Source: Euperipatoides rowelli (Eukaryota; Onychophora; Udeonychophora; Euonychophora; Peripatopsidae). From it: DNA of 10,371 nucleotides. Below the pieces are notes generated by a model. That model saw nothing but the letters and a program-made list of their open reading frames with translations, was not told the origin of the DNA and searched no databases. How positions within the stretch are numbered: position 1 is the stretch's first letter; each line of letters starts with the position of its first letter. Made by a program: the position numbers and the translations under genes. Positions 1-7,331 of the stretch are shown one piece after another. The stretch lies in NCBI GenBank assembly GCA_003024985.2, contig PXIH01S0023342.1. One strand, written 5' to 3'.

Positions 1-387
1 TGATGTTTGCATGGGACTATCGATCGTAACTTGGTATCGGGATACTGGTACCTCGTTTTCAGTTTCAAAATGGTAGCATCCATAGTTTACGCTACAGTAT
101 CAAAATTATTCTCATGGCCCAAACGGGTTATGATTTATTTAGACTTTAATATTTTGTTAAAACGTAAGTGCAGTATATTATATTTATTTCAGTGTTTGTG
201 GGTATGAATTAATAAAAGGAAATAATGTTAAAAATGATAGCTAATGTACATATTTTGATTTTTGATACAACTTAGGTGAAAATCTGAATTAACCTTATAA
301 AATATAGAAAATGTAAAGGTACAAAAAAGTCCTAAATAGGCCAAAATATGAACTAAAAGATTTGAATTAACACGATTATTGTATTTT
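1..387. other. AT-rich non-coding DNA, no gene recognised
   Basis: The first 200 bases are less AT-biased than the rest and contain a small inverted repeat (GTATC-GG-GATAC, near 34-45). A 66-codon plus-strand frame at 7-207 has no recognisable motif, so I do not call it a gene. A consensus-like splice donor (GTAAGT, 164-169) and a pyrimidine-rich acceptor ending in CAG at 192 lie only 29 bases apart, too close for an ordinary metazoan intron. I see no supported exon here. Confidence 0.5.
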
Positions 388-560
388 AAAATTAGCCGAA
401 AAAGAACGAAATATGAACTGAAAAAAAATTTTTAAAAATATTTTGTTCCGGTTTCGTTTTCTGAATTTTTAATTATTTCGGTTTGGTTTCTCTTCTGGTT
501 TAGCTTAAAAAATCTTTTTTTTTTCGGTTTCGTTTCCATTCCAGTTCGAGTCTCTGGTTA
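388..560. repeat. Degenerate CCGAAA / TTTCGG inverted-repeat patch, possible transposon remnant
   Basis: The left part is purine-rich with CCGAAAAAGAACGAAAT motifs from about 395. After an A/T-rich centre near 430-445 the strand bias flips to pyrimidine-rich repeats: CCGGTTTCGTTTTC, TTCGGTTTGGTTTC and TTCGGTTTCGTTTCC. The two halves are roughly reverse complements. Short TTTCGG-type repeats with opposite polarity on each side are often seen in subterminal regions of non-autonomous hAT-like elements; that is general knowledge. Assigning this copy to such an element is inference, because I found no clear terminal CAG/CTG ends or target duplication. Confidence 0.35.
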
Positions 561-1149
561 TGTGTAGGATAGAATTGTCACACATTTAACGGTTCATGAA
601 AAATAGAACTCTTGATGCAAACGCTTATGGGATATGTGGTGAGAATTTAGTCTTTGGCTATGTCAATCTTATGTCATTGGTTAATTTTTATTTTTGTAAA
701 CACAGTAAACTTTTGAATATTTATATGCTTTAGATAAAATATTCCAATTTGATTAAATAAGCAAATATGAGGTAAAACTAAACATAAATCAATTATTAAC
801 ATTTTTTTTTTAAATCAGTCAAAAACCATTTTAATTAGTTCACATTAGGGAAAAATGGGGGGGGGGGGGTTTCTGAATGCAGGATAATAAGTTATTTATT
901 GAGAATTAGATTGAAAACTGAATTCAAATTTTTGTTGATTTGAAAAATATATTGAAATCATGGGCACTTAACTATTATGAAATGGCATTTTTGGGCATAA
1001 AAAAATTCAGTTGAAATTTTTTTTTTAATCTGATGATTTCATTCTTGAGTTTAAAACAAAGTATCTTAAGTTACAAAAGTAAAAAAAAAAGTAATTTTTT
1101 TCTGTTAATAAAATGTAGGCTATATTTATTTTAAATTAAAATGTAAATA
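561..1149. other. AT-rich non-coding DNA with homopolymer runs
   Basis: This stretch has no open frame of useful length. Its only distinctive features are runs of A and T and the G13 tract at 857-869, listed separately. I see no promoter, RNA gene or mobile-element ends in it. Confidence 0.6.
857..869 (+). repeat. G13 homopolymer tract
   Basis: Thirteen consecutive G residues follow AAAAAT inside strongly AT-rich DNA. An uninterrupted run this long can fold into a G-quadruplex by using single Gs as loops; that is an inference from the run length. It is also a likely site of length polymorphism and sequencing error. Confidence 0.85.
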
Positions 1150-1345
1150 ATAACGGAGTAATGGAGTTACTTTAATAATAATAATAATAATAATGAAGCG
1201 ATGGAATAAGGAGAGAATTTTAGATATGATGGCGAGCTTGACGATGATAATAATAATAATAAAGATGATAATGGTGTGTGACAACAGTATTACTGGTAGT
1301 AATGATGATAATGGTGGTGAAAGTGGTAGTGGTGGCAATGATAAT
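1150..1345. repeat. Degenerate trinucleotide microsatellite (TAA, GAT, GGT families)
   Basis: An uninterrupted TAA/AAT run occupies about 1173-1195. A second run (GATGATAATAATAATAATAA) starts near 1242. Beyond it come scattered GATGATAATGGTGGT-type triplets up to about 1350. Period-3 structure over nearly 200 bases creates an artefactual 70-codon minus-strand open frame (1126-1338) rich in Leu, Ile and Pro, which I do not regard as a gene. The gradient from pure TAA to GAT/GGT variants is what a microsatellite decaying by point mutation would look like. Confidence 0.85.
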
Positions 1346-1850
1346 GATCATATCTAACATATCAGATGCAGCTTTATTTTACCAGGATAAATTACCTATA
1401 ATTGCAAATTATTATAATATTGAACTCTAAAACAAAAAGACTATTTTTAGTCATTTGGTGATGAGTTTTGGTTAAGTGAAGTAAAAATACTGTACAGACC
1501 CATAGCTATTTATCTTCATTGTGGAGAGAGAAGGGGGAGTTTGAAACATCATTTCAAAATAATTGGAGCACCAAAAGAGTTATTTGCAAACATTTTACAA
1601 AAATTGTTTGTGTGTTTTGTGTCATTTTTAAAGGTGAGGAGCAGCGTTAGCCTTTTATTATAATGTTTTTTTTTTATATAAAAATGAAATTTTTGGAATA
1701 TAATTATCAACACATTTCAAAACATAAAAAATACACTTTATTTAAAGCATAAAATTAGGAAATTGTAATTAAACATATTTAAGTGCCAAATTTTCTGGCC
1801 ATTTAAGTCTATAAATTAATCCCGCATTCAAAATGTTTTCCACTTTTAAC
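1346..1850. other. AT-rich non-coding DNA, nothing recognised
   Basis: This is mixed AT-rich sequence with short A and T runs (for example T9 near 1667). I found no frame, RNA gene, terminal repeats or regulatory site that I could support. Confidence 0.55.
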
Positions 1851-2156
1851 AAAGTGTCTGGTTAGCAAACTTCACATCTGCCCTCAACCCAAAACAGGCT
1901 GTTGATTGATTAATGTTTGGGCTGATGGAAGTTGTGTAAAAAAAAAAAAAGATTAAAAATGATCAAAAAATGTTTATTGCACCCTTAAATTATCATAGGG
2001 TTGGGGCATAGTTATTTATTACGGGTAGGAATTAGGGAGAAAGTTAGGTCTGTAAATAAAAAAATAAGGCTTATGAGCATTTGACATGTTCATACGCAAT
2101 CGATTGGTTTTGGAATGACAGGGAAATGTGAAGTTTGTTGCCCAACAACTTGTCTT
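1851..2156. mobile_element. Possible old MITE bounded by imperfect inverted repeats
   Basis: CAAACTTCACAT at 1866-1877 is matched exactly by its reverse complement at 2126-2137. Similarity continues inward with small gaps: CCCTCAACCCAAAAC and TTGATTG on the left against CCCTGTCATTCCAAAAC and CGATTG on the right (complement). Weaker similarity extends outward. The flanks carry CTTTTAAC (1843-1850) and CTTTTATC (2157-2164), a 6-of-8 match that could be a decayed 8-bp target duplication. There is no coding capacity inside. Element class is uncertain; a hAT-like MITE would fit the 8-bp repeat, but the ends lack the CAG/CTG seen in the clear hAT copies here. Confidence 0.4.
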
Positions 2157-3289
2157 CTTTTATCACATTGACATAATACATAATATTATTATTCAATAAA
2201 AATATCCACCTTTAAATTATATCACTTTTTTTTATTAAATATAGAGGGTGTGAAACAACTGGTTTTCTAAAATCATGGTAAAATTAAACATCTTCCAAAT
2301 TTCAGATGTTGGTGCCTTACTATCAGAAATATTTAAAATATTAACCCTTAACACTAATAATATCCAAGTTATGTCATACATTTCTAACTTTCTATTCTAC
2401 AATACAATCAACTGGTAGATCTGTCACAATTGTCTTTCTGTAAAAATATTTTTTAACAATTTTATTTTAAATTTGGTATTTTTCAATTCTCCTTTTTTTT
2501 AAAGAAAAAAGTCAGTAATAATAATATAATAAAAATCTTGTTAATTGTTATTTCAACAAAAACAAGGAGAAATATTTCTGCAGGCAGAATAGGATTTATT
2601 GAAATCTTAATATTTCTCAAGAGAAACAATTTGCAGAGAAACTGTGAGTTATATCATTAACAATAACGTTATTACAGTATCCTAATTGATTCTCAAACAT
2701 ATAAATAATGTCACTGGCTGTCTGAAAGCATGATCCACAAATCAATCAGGCTTATTTGCAATCTTATTTAGGAAAGAAAAAAATATTTATGGATAATTTT
2801 TTTTTCTCCCTGGACTCCTAAATTTTATTTTCATTTATTTTGTCTTAGAGTTACTATTATTATGTAAATCACACAGAATAAATATATTATTTATTAAAAA
2901 GTATCAAGCTGTAGAATGCCAAATTTAAAGGTGAAAAAAAAAATAAAAAGGATGAAATATTGTTTTAGGGGAAAATACCATATTCCGGTGTAAATACTGC
3001 ATTAAAAAAAATTCACTAAAACAATGTTTTCATTCTTACATTTTATTTCTCTTCCGGTGTACTGTACTATATGTACTACCTTATGTAAATAAACATATAT
3101 TGGTCAAGCATTCTATGGCAGATGGTAATTATCTTACTAAATGGTAGGCTACTGGTACTTTTAATGTGTGATTAAGTTTATTTATCAAAAAAAATGCATA
3201 GTTTAATTTATGTATAAATTTTAACAATAAAAGGAGTATTTTATAAAACAAAAATTAAGACTTCAGAAGATAGAAATAGTATTTTTTTT
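2157..3289. other. AT-rich non-coding DNA, no gene recognised
   Basis: More than a kilobase with no supported gene. Minor structure includes a hairpin at 2567-2618 (listed) and a direct repeat of TTCCGGTGTA near 2982 and 3051. Neither suggests a function by itself. Confidence 0.55.
2567..2618. repeat. Inverted repeat GAGAAATATT / AATATTTCTC
   Basis: Ten-base perfect arms at 2567-2576 and 2609-2618 are separated by 32 bases. In AT-rich DNA such a pair can arise by chance. No terminator or RNA context supports a function. Confidence 0.5.
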
Positions 3290-3428
3290 GGGGGGGAGTT
3301 TGGCTTTGAAGAAGGGGGGGGGATAGGGTCAAAACTACAATTATATACACAGTATCAATCCTTTAATCTGAACATCATAAAAACAATAATACATGTTTTA
3401 GTTTGAGTTTTTAGGGGGATGGGGAGGG
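3290..3428 (+). repeat. Cluster of G-rich tracts
   Basis: G7 (3290-3296), G9 (3314-3322) and GGG (3326-3328) are followed about 85 bases later by GGGGG-AT-GGGG-A-GGG (3414-3428). The first group can supply four G-runs of at least three if the long runs are split, so it meets the usual quadruplex pattern. The second has only three runs. These tracts stand out against AT-rich surroundings and resemble the C-rich tracts at 4754-4773 and 10282-10315 on the other strand. Confidence 0.65.
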
Positions 3429-4317
3429 ATATTAAAGGAAAATTAATACAAGTGTAGCCAACTACATTGTTTTCAATACAAGCAGACCACTTTATTTTTA
3501 AAACCAATTACACTTCAATAGCAAATAATTTAGCAACCAGTATTTTTAAAAATCATCCTTAATGAGTAGGGCCTAAGGTTAAAACTGAAATCCAGTGCTT
3601 AGCCTACAGTCCAATCTGGAGAAGTTCATTGTGCTACTTGATACCATTCATCAAGATTTCGAACAAGTAAAATAAATCTTGTGTACCTTGTATAGTGACT
3701 CATTGAGTGAGAGTTCATTTTACCATTCTAAAAATGTACCGCAAATAAAAGTCTGATAAATAGGAAAGACAAATCTGACTGCACAGATTAAGTCAGGACA
3801 ATTTGTTTTTTGTTTCGCATTAAATTTTGAAATCAAGAAGTCAGTCAGATTTCAAATATTCTAAAATTCTTGTTCTAGTAAAAATTTGGATATGCCGCTG
3901 TTTTGCATTCGCCGCACATACAAAATTAAATTTGAAAAGAAACTTAAATTTATTTGGACCTAGTTTAACAAATATATATTAGTAATTGTTGAATCATAAT
4001 GATATTTTACTTACCTTCATTTTATTTTTCTTCTCAACTATCTCCCTACCCACCCTCGCAAAGGTAGTTTTCTAGCATATTTGTATTTATAGAGAAACCA
4101 ACATGGCATCATTTGTAGCTGTAAATGAAAGTTTGGAAGTAACAACAAAAGGATATTATTTCTTTAATTTTAAATGAAAATGAAAGTTTTGTTTAGGCAC
4201 AAGTTTATTATTAAGATAATAAAATAGGATTGAATTATCATGGCATATTTTTATTTCTGAAATTGATGATTATAAAATTAGGTGACAGCGAAGTCAAAAT
4301 TTCAAAAATCAAATTGA
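3429..4317. other. AT-rich non-coding DNA, no gene recognised
   Basis: No open frame of note. It contains a consensus AP-1 core in a near-palindrome (3696-3710), an 11-bp inverted repeat (AAATCTGACTG at 3771-3781 with its complement at 3842-3852), and a sequence at 4009-4020 whose minus-strand reading AAGGTAAGT matches a splice donor without an adjacent convincing exon. Confidence 0.5.
3696..3710. promoter_or_regulatory. Near-palindrome containing an AP-1/TRE core TGACTCA
   Basis: TGACTCA-T-TGAGTGA is a 15-base near-palindrome whose left half is the exact consensus bound by AP-1-type bZIP factors. One 7-base match is expected by chance in a window this size, and no promoter or gene is seen next to it, so a regulatory role is only a possibility. 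Confidence 0.2.
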
Positions 4318-4401
4318 CAATTCTCGAAAAGAAATAACGAGCAATTAAATTCATTACCGTGAGTGACCGGTTGTTCATGAGCCACAGGTTGGCGACCGCT
4401 G
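4318..4401 (-). mobile_element. hAT-like element terminus, partner end not found
   Basis: Read on the minus strand from 4401, the sequence begins CAGCGGTCGCCAACCTGTGG and continues GCTCATGAACAACCGGTCAC. This resembles the CAG-GGTCGGCAACC-type terminal inverted repeats common in Charlie-like hAT elements. The bases to the right, CACTATAA (4402-4409), would be the 8-bp target copy. I could not find a matching left end with the same 8 bases within roughly 1 kb, so the element may be truncated or decayed. The left boundary given is arbitrary. A 66-codon minus-strand frame at 4238-4438 runs across the terminus and is probably spurious. Confidence 0.4.
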
Positions 4402-4585
4402 CACTATAACAAGTAAAATAAGAACCAATTTCCCCCAATCAATTTAATAGAAAATCTACAGTTATACATATGCTAGATACATTATTAAATGTTAGACGAT
4501 TTCTTAGAAAGAAAGGAGTAGGATTCAACGAAAGAAGCTATAGTACATTATTTCCTGGATCTAATATTAGTAGAAAATCAATATA

Positions 4586-4593
4586 GTTTAAGA
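4586..4593 (+). repeat. Left 8-bp target-site duplication of the 4594-5442 hAT element
   Basis: GTTTAAGA here is repeated exactly at 5443-5450, immediately outside the other terminus. Eight-base duplications are characteristic of hAT transposition. Confidence 0.85.
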
Positions 4594-4753
4594 CAGCGTT
4601 CCTCAGCCTTTTTATCATTGCGTACAGGCGGACTGACGGATAATTTTACGTGAACCGGTAATTATATGAGACAATCAATTGTTTATTTATTTTTTAACTA
4701 GCTGAAAAGCCCCTTTTAAATTGAAATACAACGAGGGCTCTAAATATCCTCCT

Positions 4754-4773
4754 CCCCCCCCTACCCCATCCCC
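4754..4773 (-). repeat. C-rich tract, quadruplex-capable on the minus strand
   Basis: C8, C4 and C4 runs (4754-4761, 4764-4767, 4770-4773) are separated by two bases each. Splitting the C8 run gives four runs of at least three, so the minus strand can form a G-quadruplex in principle. It lies inside the hAT element. Confidence 0.6.
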
Positions 4774-4960
4774 TCTATTCCTAAAATCATTTTAGAAACA
4801 ATTAAAAATATTAATTTCTTAATGATTGAACGTATGTTTCAACATATTCAAATGAAAAAAAAATATGTGGTTTTTATTAGCACAATCTGTATTACAGTAT
4901 ATCTATATATTAATACGTGAAGTGAAAACTTTGTACCCCTTTTTAAGCATATTGCTCGCA

Positions 4961-5107
4961 NGGAGGAGTGTGAGATTTGGCAGAGTTAAAGTTTATATGG
5001 AGAAGGAGTGCAGAAAGCTAAAATTTATATATAATATATGTTACAAATACATTAAATTAAAACATTCATTGTTTACGTTGTGGCGGCTTTTATGAATGTG
5101 ATACAAN
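4961..5107. other. Two isolated ambiguous bases (N at 4961 and 5107)
   Basis: These are the only undetermined bases in the window and both fall inside the hAT MITE. Reads from several genomic copies of the family being merged could explain this, but polymorphism between haplotypes is equally possible. Confidence 0.9.
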
Positions 5108-5163
5108 TGGCGAGTGAATGAAATTTTCTTATTTTATTTATTTTATCTTCTCTTCTAAGTTAT

Positions 5164-5180
5164 TGGTCGAATTTCGACCA
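5164..5180. repeat. Perfect 8-bp palindrome around one base, within the hAT element
   Basis: TGGTCGAA-T-TTCGACCA forms a perfect inverted repeat with a single central base and carries two CpG dinucleotides. It may be a hairpin or a bound motif inherited with the element. Nothing else indicates a function. Confidence 0.75.
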
Positions 5181-5442
5181 CTGGATTACTAGTCTTATCT
5201 TATTGTCTAATAATAATAAATGTTTATGAAGTGAAGTCGTCAATTATTTAGTTTTAATTTTTTTTTTACTGACCTACTTTAATATTATTACATCCTTACT
5301 CTCATCATTTAATAATAATAACTAGCAATGATAATACCGTAATAATAATGCGATATAAACATATATTTTATTCTATTTTTTTTTTACTATTTTTCTGTGG
5401 CCCGGTGAAATTTTTCCACAGACCGGTGGTTGAGTAAAACTG

Positions 5443-5450
5443 GTTTAAGA
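5443..5450 (+). repeat. Right 8-bp target-site duplication of the 4594-5442 hAT element
   Basis: GTTTAAGA is identical to the copy at 4586-4593, so the insertion is not ancient enough for its duplication to have decayed. Confidence 0.85.
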
Positions 5451-6221
5451 AAGTGTGGGATATACTGTATTTTAAACTTGTGGCAATTGTCTAACAAGGT
5501 TTAAATTAAATTAGAGACAGAAATATCAAAGTGACTCAAAAGTGTATTAAAACACAATTGCCTTATCCAATTTTAAAACTCTGATCTTAGATATTATAGA
5601 ATTAGTTAAGATTAGTGGATTGCTACTGTATATATAATTTATCAAATTAGGATATTTAAAGTAACTGTAAAAAGTGTTAAATAAAAAGATCAATATTGTT
5701 TTTGTTTTTTTCATTTCATTTTGTGCATCATTCATGTCTTAAAAATATTTACAATTGTTCTAACCTTCCAGCAAATGTTAGTCTGAAAACTTAGATTTTT
5801 ATAGTTTTTTTTATATAGTAAGAGCTATTATTTTAATATTAAATTGCAACCTAATTCAATTTTCAGCTCAGACAACTCATCATAAATTATTCTTGACTTT
5901 TAATCTTGCATAGAATAGAATTTTTTTTTTTTTATATTCAATGATAATGCTCAAAATGTTATTTCATAATCTTATTTGAATAAAAAAATGATCAATTCAC
6001 CCACAGCACTTTAAACTGGACTTTAGATATCAAAATAAATTTTATTCTTAATTAAGATATAAACACAGGTGATATACAAATTTCATCAAATGTGAGATTC
6101 CTTAATTAATTACTGTCTGGTTCTGTAAGACAGAAAGAAATTCAAATGTTTTATCCATAAAAATTTTGTAAAATAAAAATGCTATTGACTCATATGCCTA
6201 GTCTATTATTTATTTTTTTAT
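5451..6221. other. AT-rich non-coding DNA, nothing recognised
   Basis: No gene or mobile-element ends seen. A 62-codon minus-strand frame at 5547-5735 is Ile/Leu/Asn/Lys-rich, as random AT-rich DNA would be. A small stem (CTGTCT at 6113-6118 with AGACAG at 6128-6133) is the only local structure I noticed. Confidence 0.55.
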
Positions 6222-6841
6222 TACAAAACATTTTAAATCTTTAAACAACAATATGAGAACTGTTCTTAGAGTTATTTTATACCCAAATGACATCTTTCAT
6301 ATTAAAACTAATGATATAATTGTTCATTCAGGTATCTTATTTGCAAATGACATAAATGTTCATCCCATGCAATCACCAAATCTTAGAACTAATGACTGAA
6401 TTGTTCATTCAGTATCCTAGAAGCAAATGACATCACTAAATCTTCAAACAAATGACAGATTATTGTTGATCCAATTTTATTTTATAATCAAATTACATCT
6501 CTTATCTTAGAATAACATAAATGTTCATTGGTTATCTTATAATCCAATGACATCACTAAATCTTAGAACTAAAGATTGATTTGTTAATCCAGTTATCTTA
6601 TAAACAATGACATCTCTGATCTTAAAACTAATGACAAATACTGTTCATTCAGATACCATATAAGCTAATTGCTAATCTTAAAACAAATGACATAATTGTT
6701 AATTTAGTTTTAATTTATAATAAAATTTAAGATAATCAAGGATTATCTTAGATTAAAGACATAAATGTTCATCAGTAATTTTATAATCAAATGACATCTC
6801 TACACCTTAAAACTAATGACATATTTGTTCATGCAGTTATC

Positions 6842-6849
6842 CTATAAGC
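6842..6849 (+). repeat. Left 8-bp target-site duplication of the 6850-7323 hAT element
   Basis: CTATAAGC is part of the ~60-bp array unit (consensus TTATAAGC) and is repeated exactly at 7324-7331. Confidence 0.9.
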
Positions 6850-7170
6850 CAGAGGTGAGCAAACTTTTTAAGTCGTGTCCCCCTTTACATGGTTTCATCA
6901 CCTGCACCCCCCCTCCACATATTTTCAAAAACATTAAATCAGTTAAGATAAATTCAATTTTTTTTTGTAATCACAAAAATTATACACATAAAAAATTAAA
7001 TAAATAAAGAACAAAAAAATATACAGTACTGTATGAAAAAAAAAAAAAAATAATAATCCAAATTATTAAAATAAAATAAATTAAAACCCATTAATGGGAT
7101 GGATGAGCTTGGGACAAAATATATATATAAAAGTTACATGTATATACTAAACTGAACATCAAAGCAAAAT

Positions 7171-7190
7171 AGTGCACATTTATGTGCACT
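7171..7190. repeat. Near-perfect palindrome inside the hAT MITE
   Basis: AGTGCACATTTATGTGCACT has 9-base perfect arms and a TT centre. Weaker pairing (ATCAAA on the left with TTTGAT on the right) extends it across about 7158-7201. It is off-centre in the element, so it is an internal hairpin and not the terminal repeats themselves. Confidence 0.75.
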
Positions 7191-7273
7191 ACTTTTTGAT
7201 TTTTCTTACTTATGGCACTCAGAGCAAAAAAATTCTAAAAAAAACATTTTTATTTTTATTTAAATTTATTTAG

Positions 7274-7285
7274 CCCCCCCCCCCC
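7274..7285 (+). repeat. C12 homopolymer tract in the hAT MITE
   Basis: Twelve consecutive C residues lie 38 bases inside the right end. The mirror-image region inside the left end has CCCCC and C7 blocks, so C-richness near both ends may belong to the element family. Confidence 0.85.
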
Positions 7286-7323
7286 TTAAGAATTCTTTGT
7301 GCACCCCACTTTGCACACCTCTG

Positions 7324-7331
7324 CTATAAGC
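7324..7331 (+). repeat. Right 8-bp target-site duplication of the 6850-7323 hAT element
   Basis: CTATAAGC is identical to 6842-6849, and the array resumes directly after it with AAATGCCATC. Confidence 0.9.

Larger units (their letters stand above)
4594..5442. mobile_element. Non-autonomous hAT-type MITE, 849 bp
   Basis: The ends are CAGCGTTCCTCAGCC and, on the complementary strand of the right end, CAGTTTTACTCAACC: 11 of 15 positions match and both start with CAG. Perfect 8-bp duplications of GTTTAAGA flank it. The CAGTGTTTCTCAACC-like terminus and the subterminal GACCGGTGGTTGAG are typical of hAT elements; that part is established knowledge of the superfamily. The interior has no transposase frame. 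A 76-codon plus-strand frame (4865-5095) contains one of two N bases and has no hAT-like motif. The element therefore depended on a transposase encoded elsewhere. Internal features are a C-rich tract (4754-4773), a CpG-bearing palindrome (5164-5180), and ACCGGT/CCGGT motifs near both ends. Confidence 0.85.
6850..7323. mobile_element. Non-autonomous hAT-type MITE inserted in the tandem array, 474 bp
   Basis: The left end reads CAGAGGTGAGCAAACTTTTT and the complement of the right end reads CAGAGGTGTGCAAAGTGGGG; the first 16 positions match at 14. Identical 8-bp duplications CTATAAGC flank it. CAGAGGTG-GCAAACT ends plus 8-bp duplications identify the hAT superfamily with good confidence. There is no transposase: the 63-codon frame 6816-7007 starts in the array and runs into the element, so it is an artefact. 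Interior features are C-rich blocks near each end (C7 at 6907-6913, C12 at 7274-7285), an A15-type tract near 7036, and a hairpin at 7171-7190. Removing the element and one duplication restores a continuous array unit. Confidence 0.92.

Noticed and set aside
164-192. GTAAGT donor and TTTATTTCAG acceptor suggesting a mini-intron
   Set aside because: Only 29 bases, shorter than metazoan introns, with no coding frame joined across it.
7-207. 66-codon plus-strand open frame
   Set aside because: No recognisable motif, no Kozak support, and a length expected by chance.
543-553. AGTTCGAGTCT resembling a tRNA/SINE B box
   Set aside because: No A box upstream at the right distance, and the flanks do not form a proper T-arm stem.
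1126-1338. 70-codon minus-strand open frame
   Set aside because: It is the period-3 microsatellite read as Ile/Leu/Pro/Ser codons.
3637-3655. Stem CTTGAT / ATCAAG with a 7-base loop
   Set aside because: A six-base stem alone is common by chance and has no supporting context.
3771-3852. 11-bp perfect inverted repeat (AAATCTGACTG) as a tiny MITE
   Set aside because: No target duplication at the ends, and one such pair is not improbable by chance in 10 kb.
4009-4020. Minus-strand splice donor AAGGTAAGT
   Set aside because: The upstream minus-strand sequence gives only a frame of about 24 codons with an in-frame stop before the donor; an untranslated exon cannot be excluded but is unsupported.
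4238-4438. 66-codon minus-strand open frame
   Set aside because: It spans the hAT-like terminus and its flank and shows no protein family features.
4865-5095. 76-codon plus-strand open frame inside the hAT element
   Set aside because: It includes an ambiguous base and lacks hAT transposase motifs (no BED finger, no RNase H-like or C-terminal dimerisation motif).
5547-5735. 62-codon minus-strand open frame
   Set aside because: Composition matches random AT-rich sequence and it has no neighbours or motifs.
6816-7007. 63-codon plus-strand open frame
   Set aside because: It starts in the array unit and runs across the MITE boundary, so it arose from the insertion.
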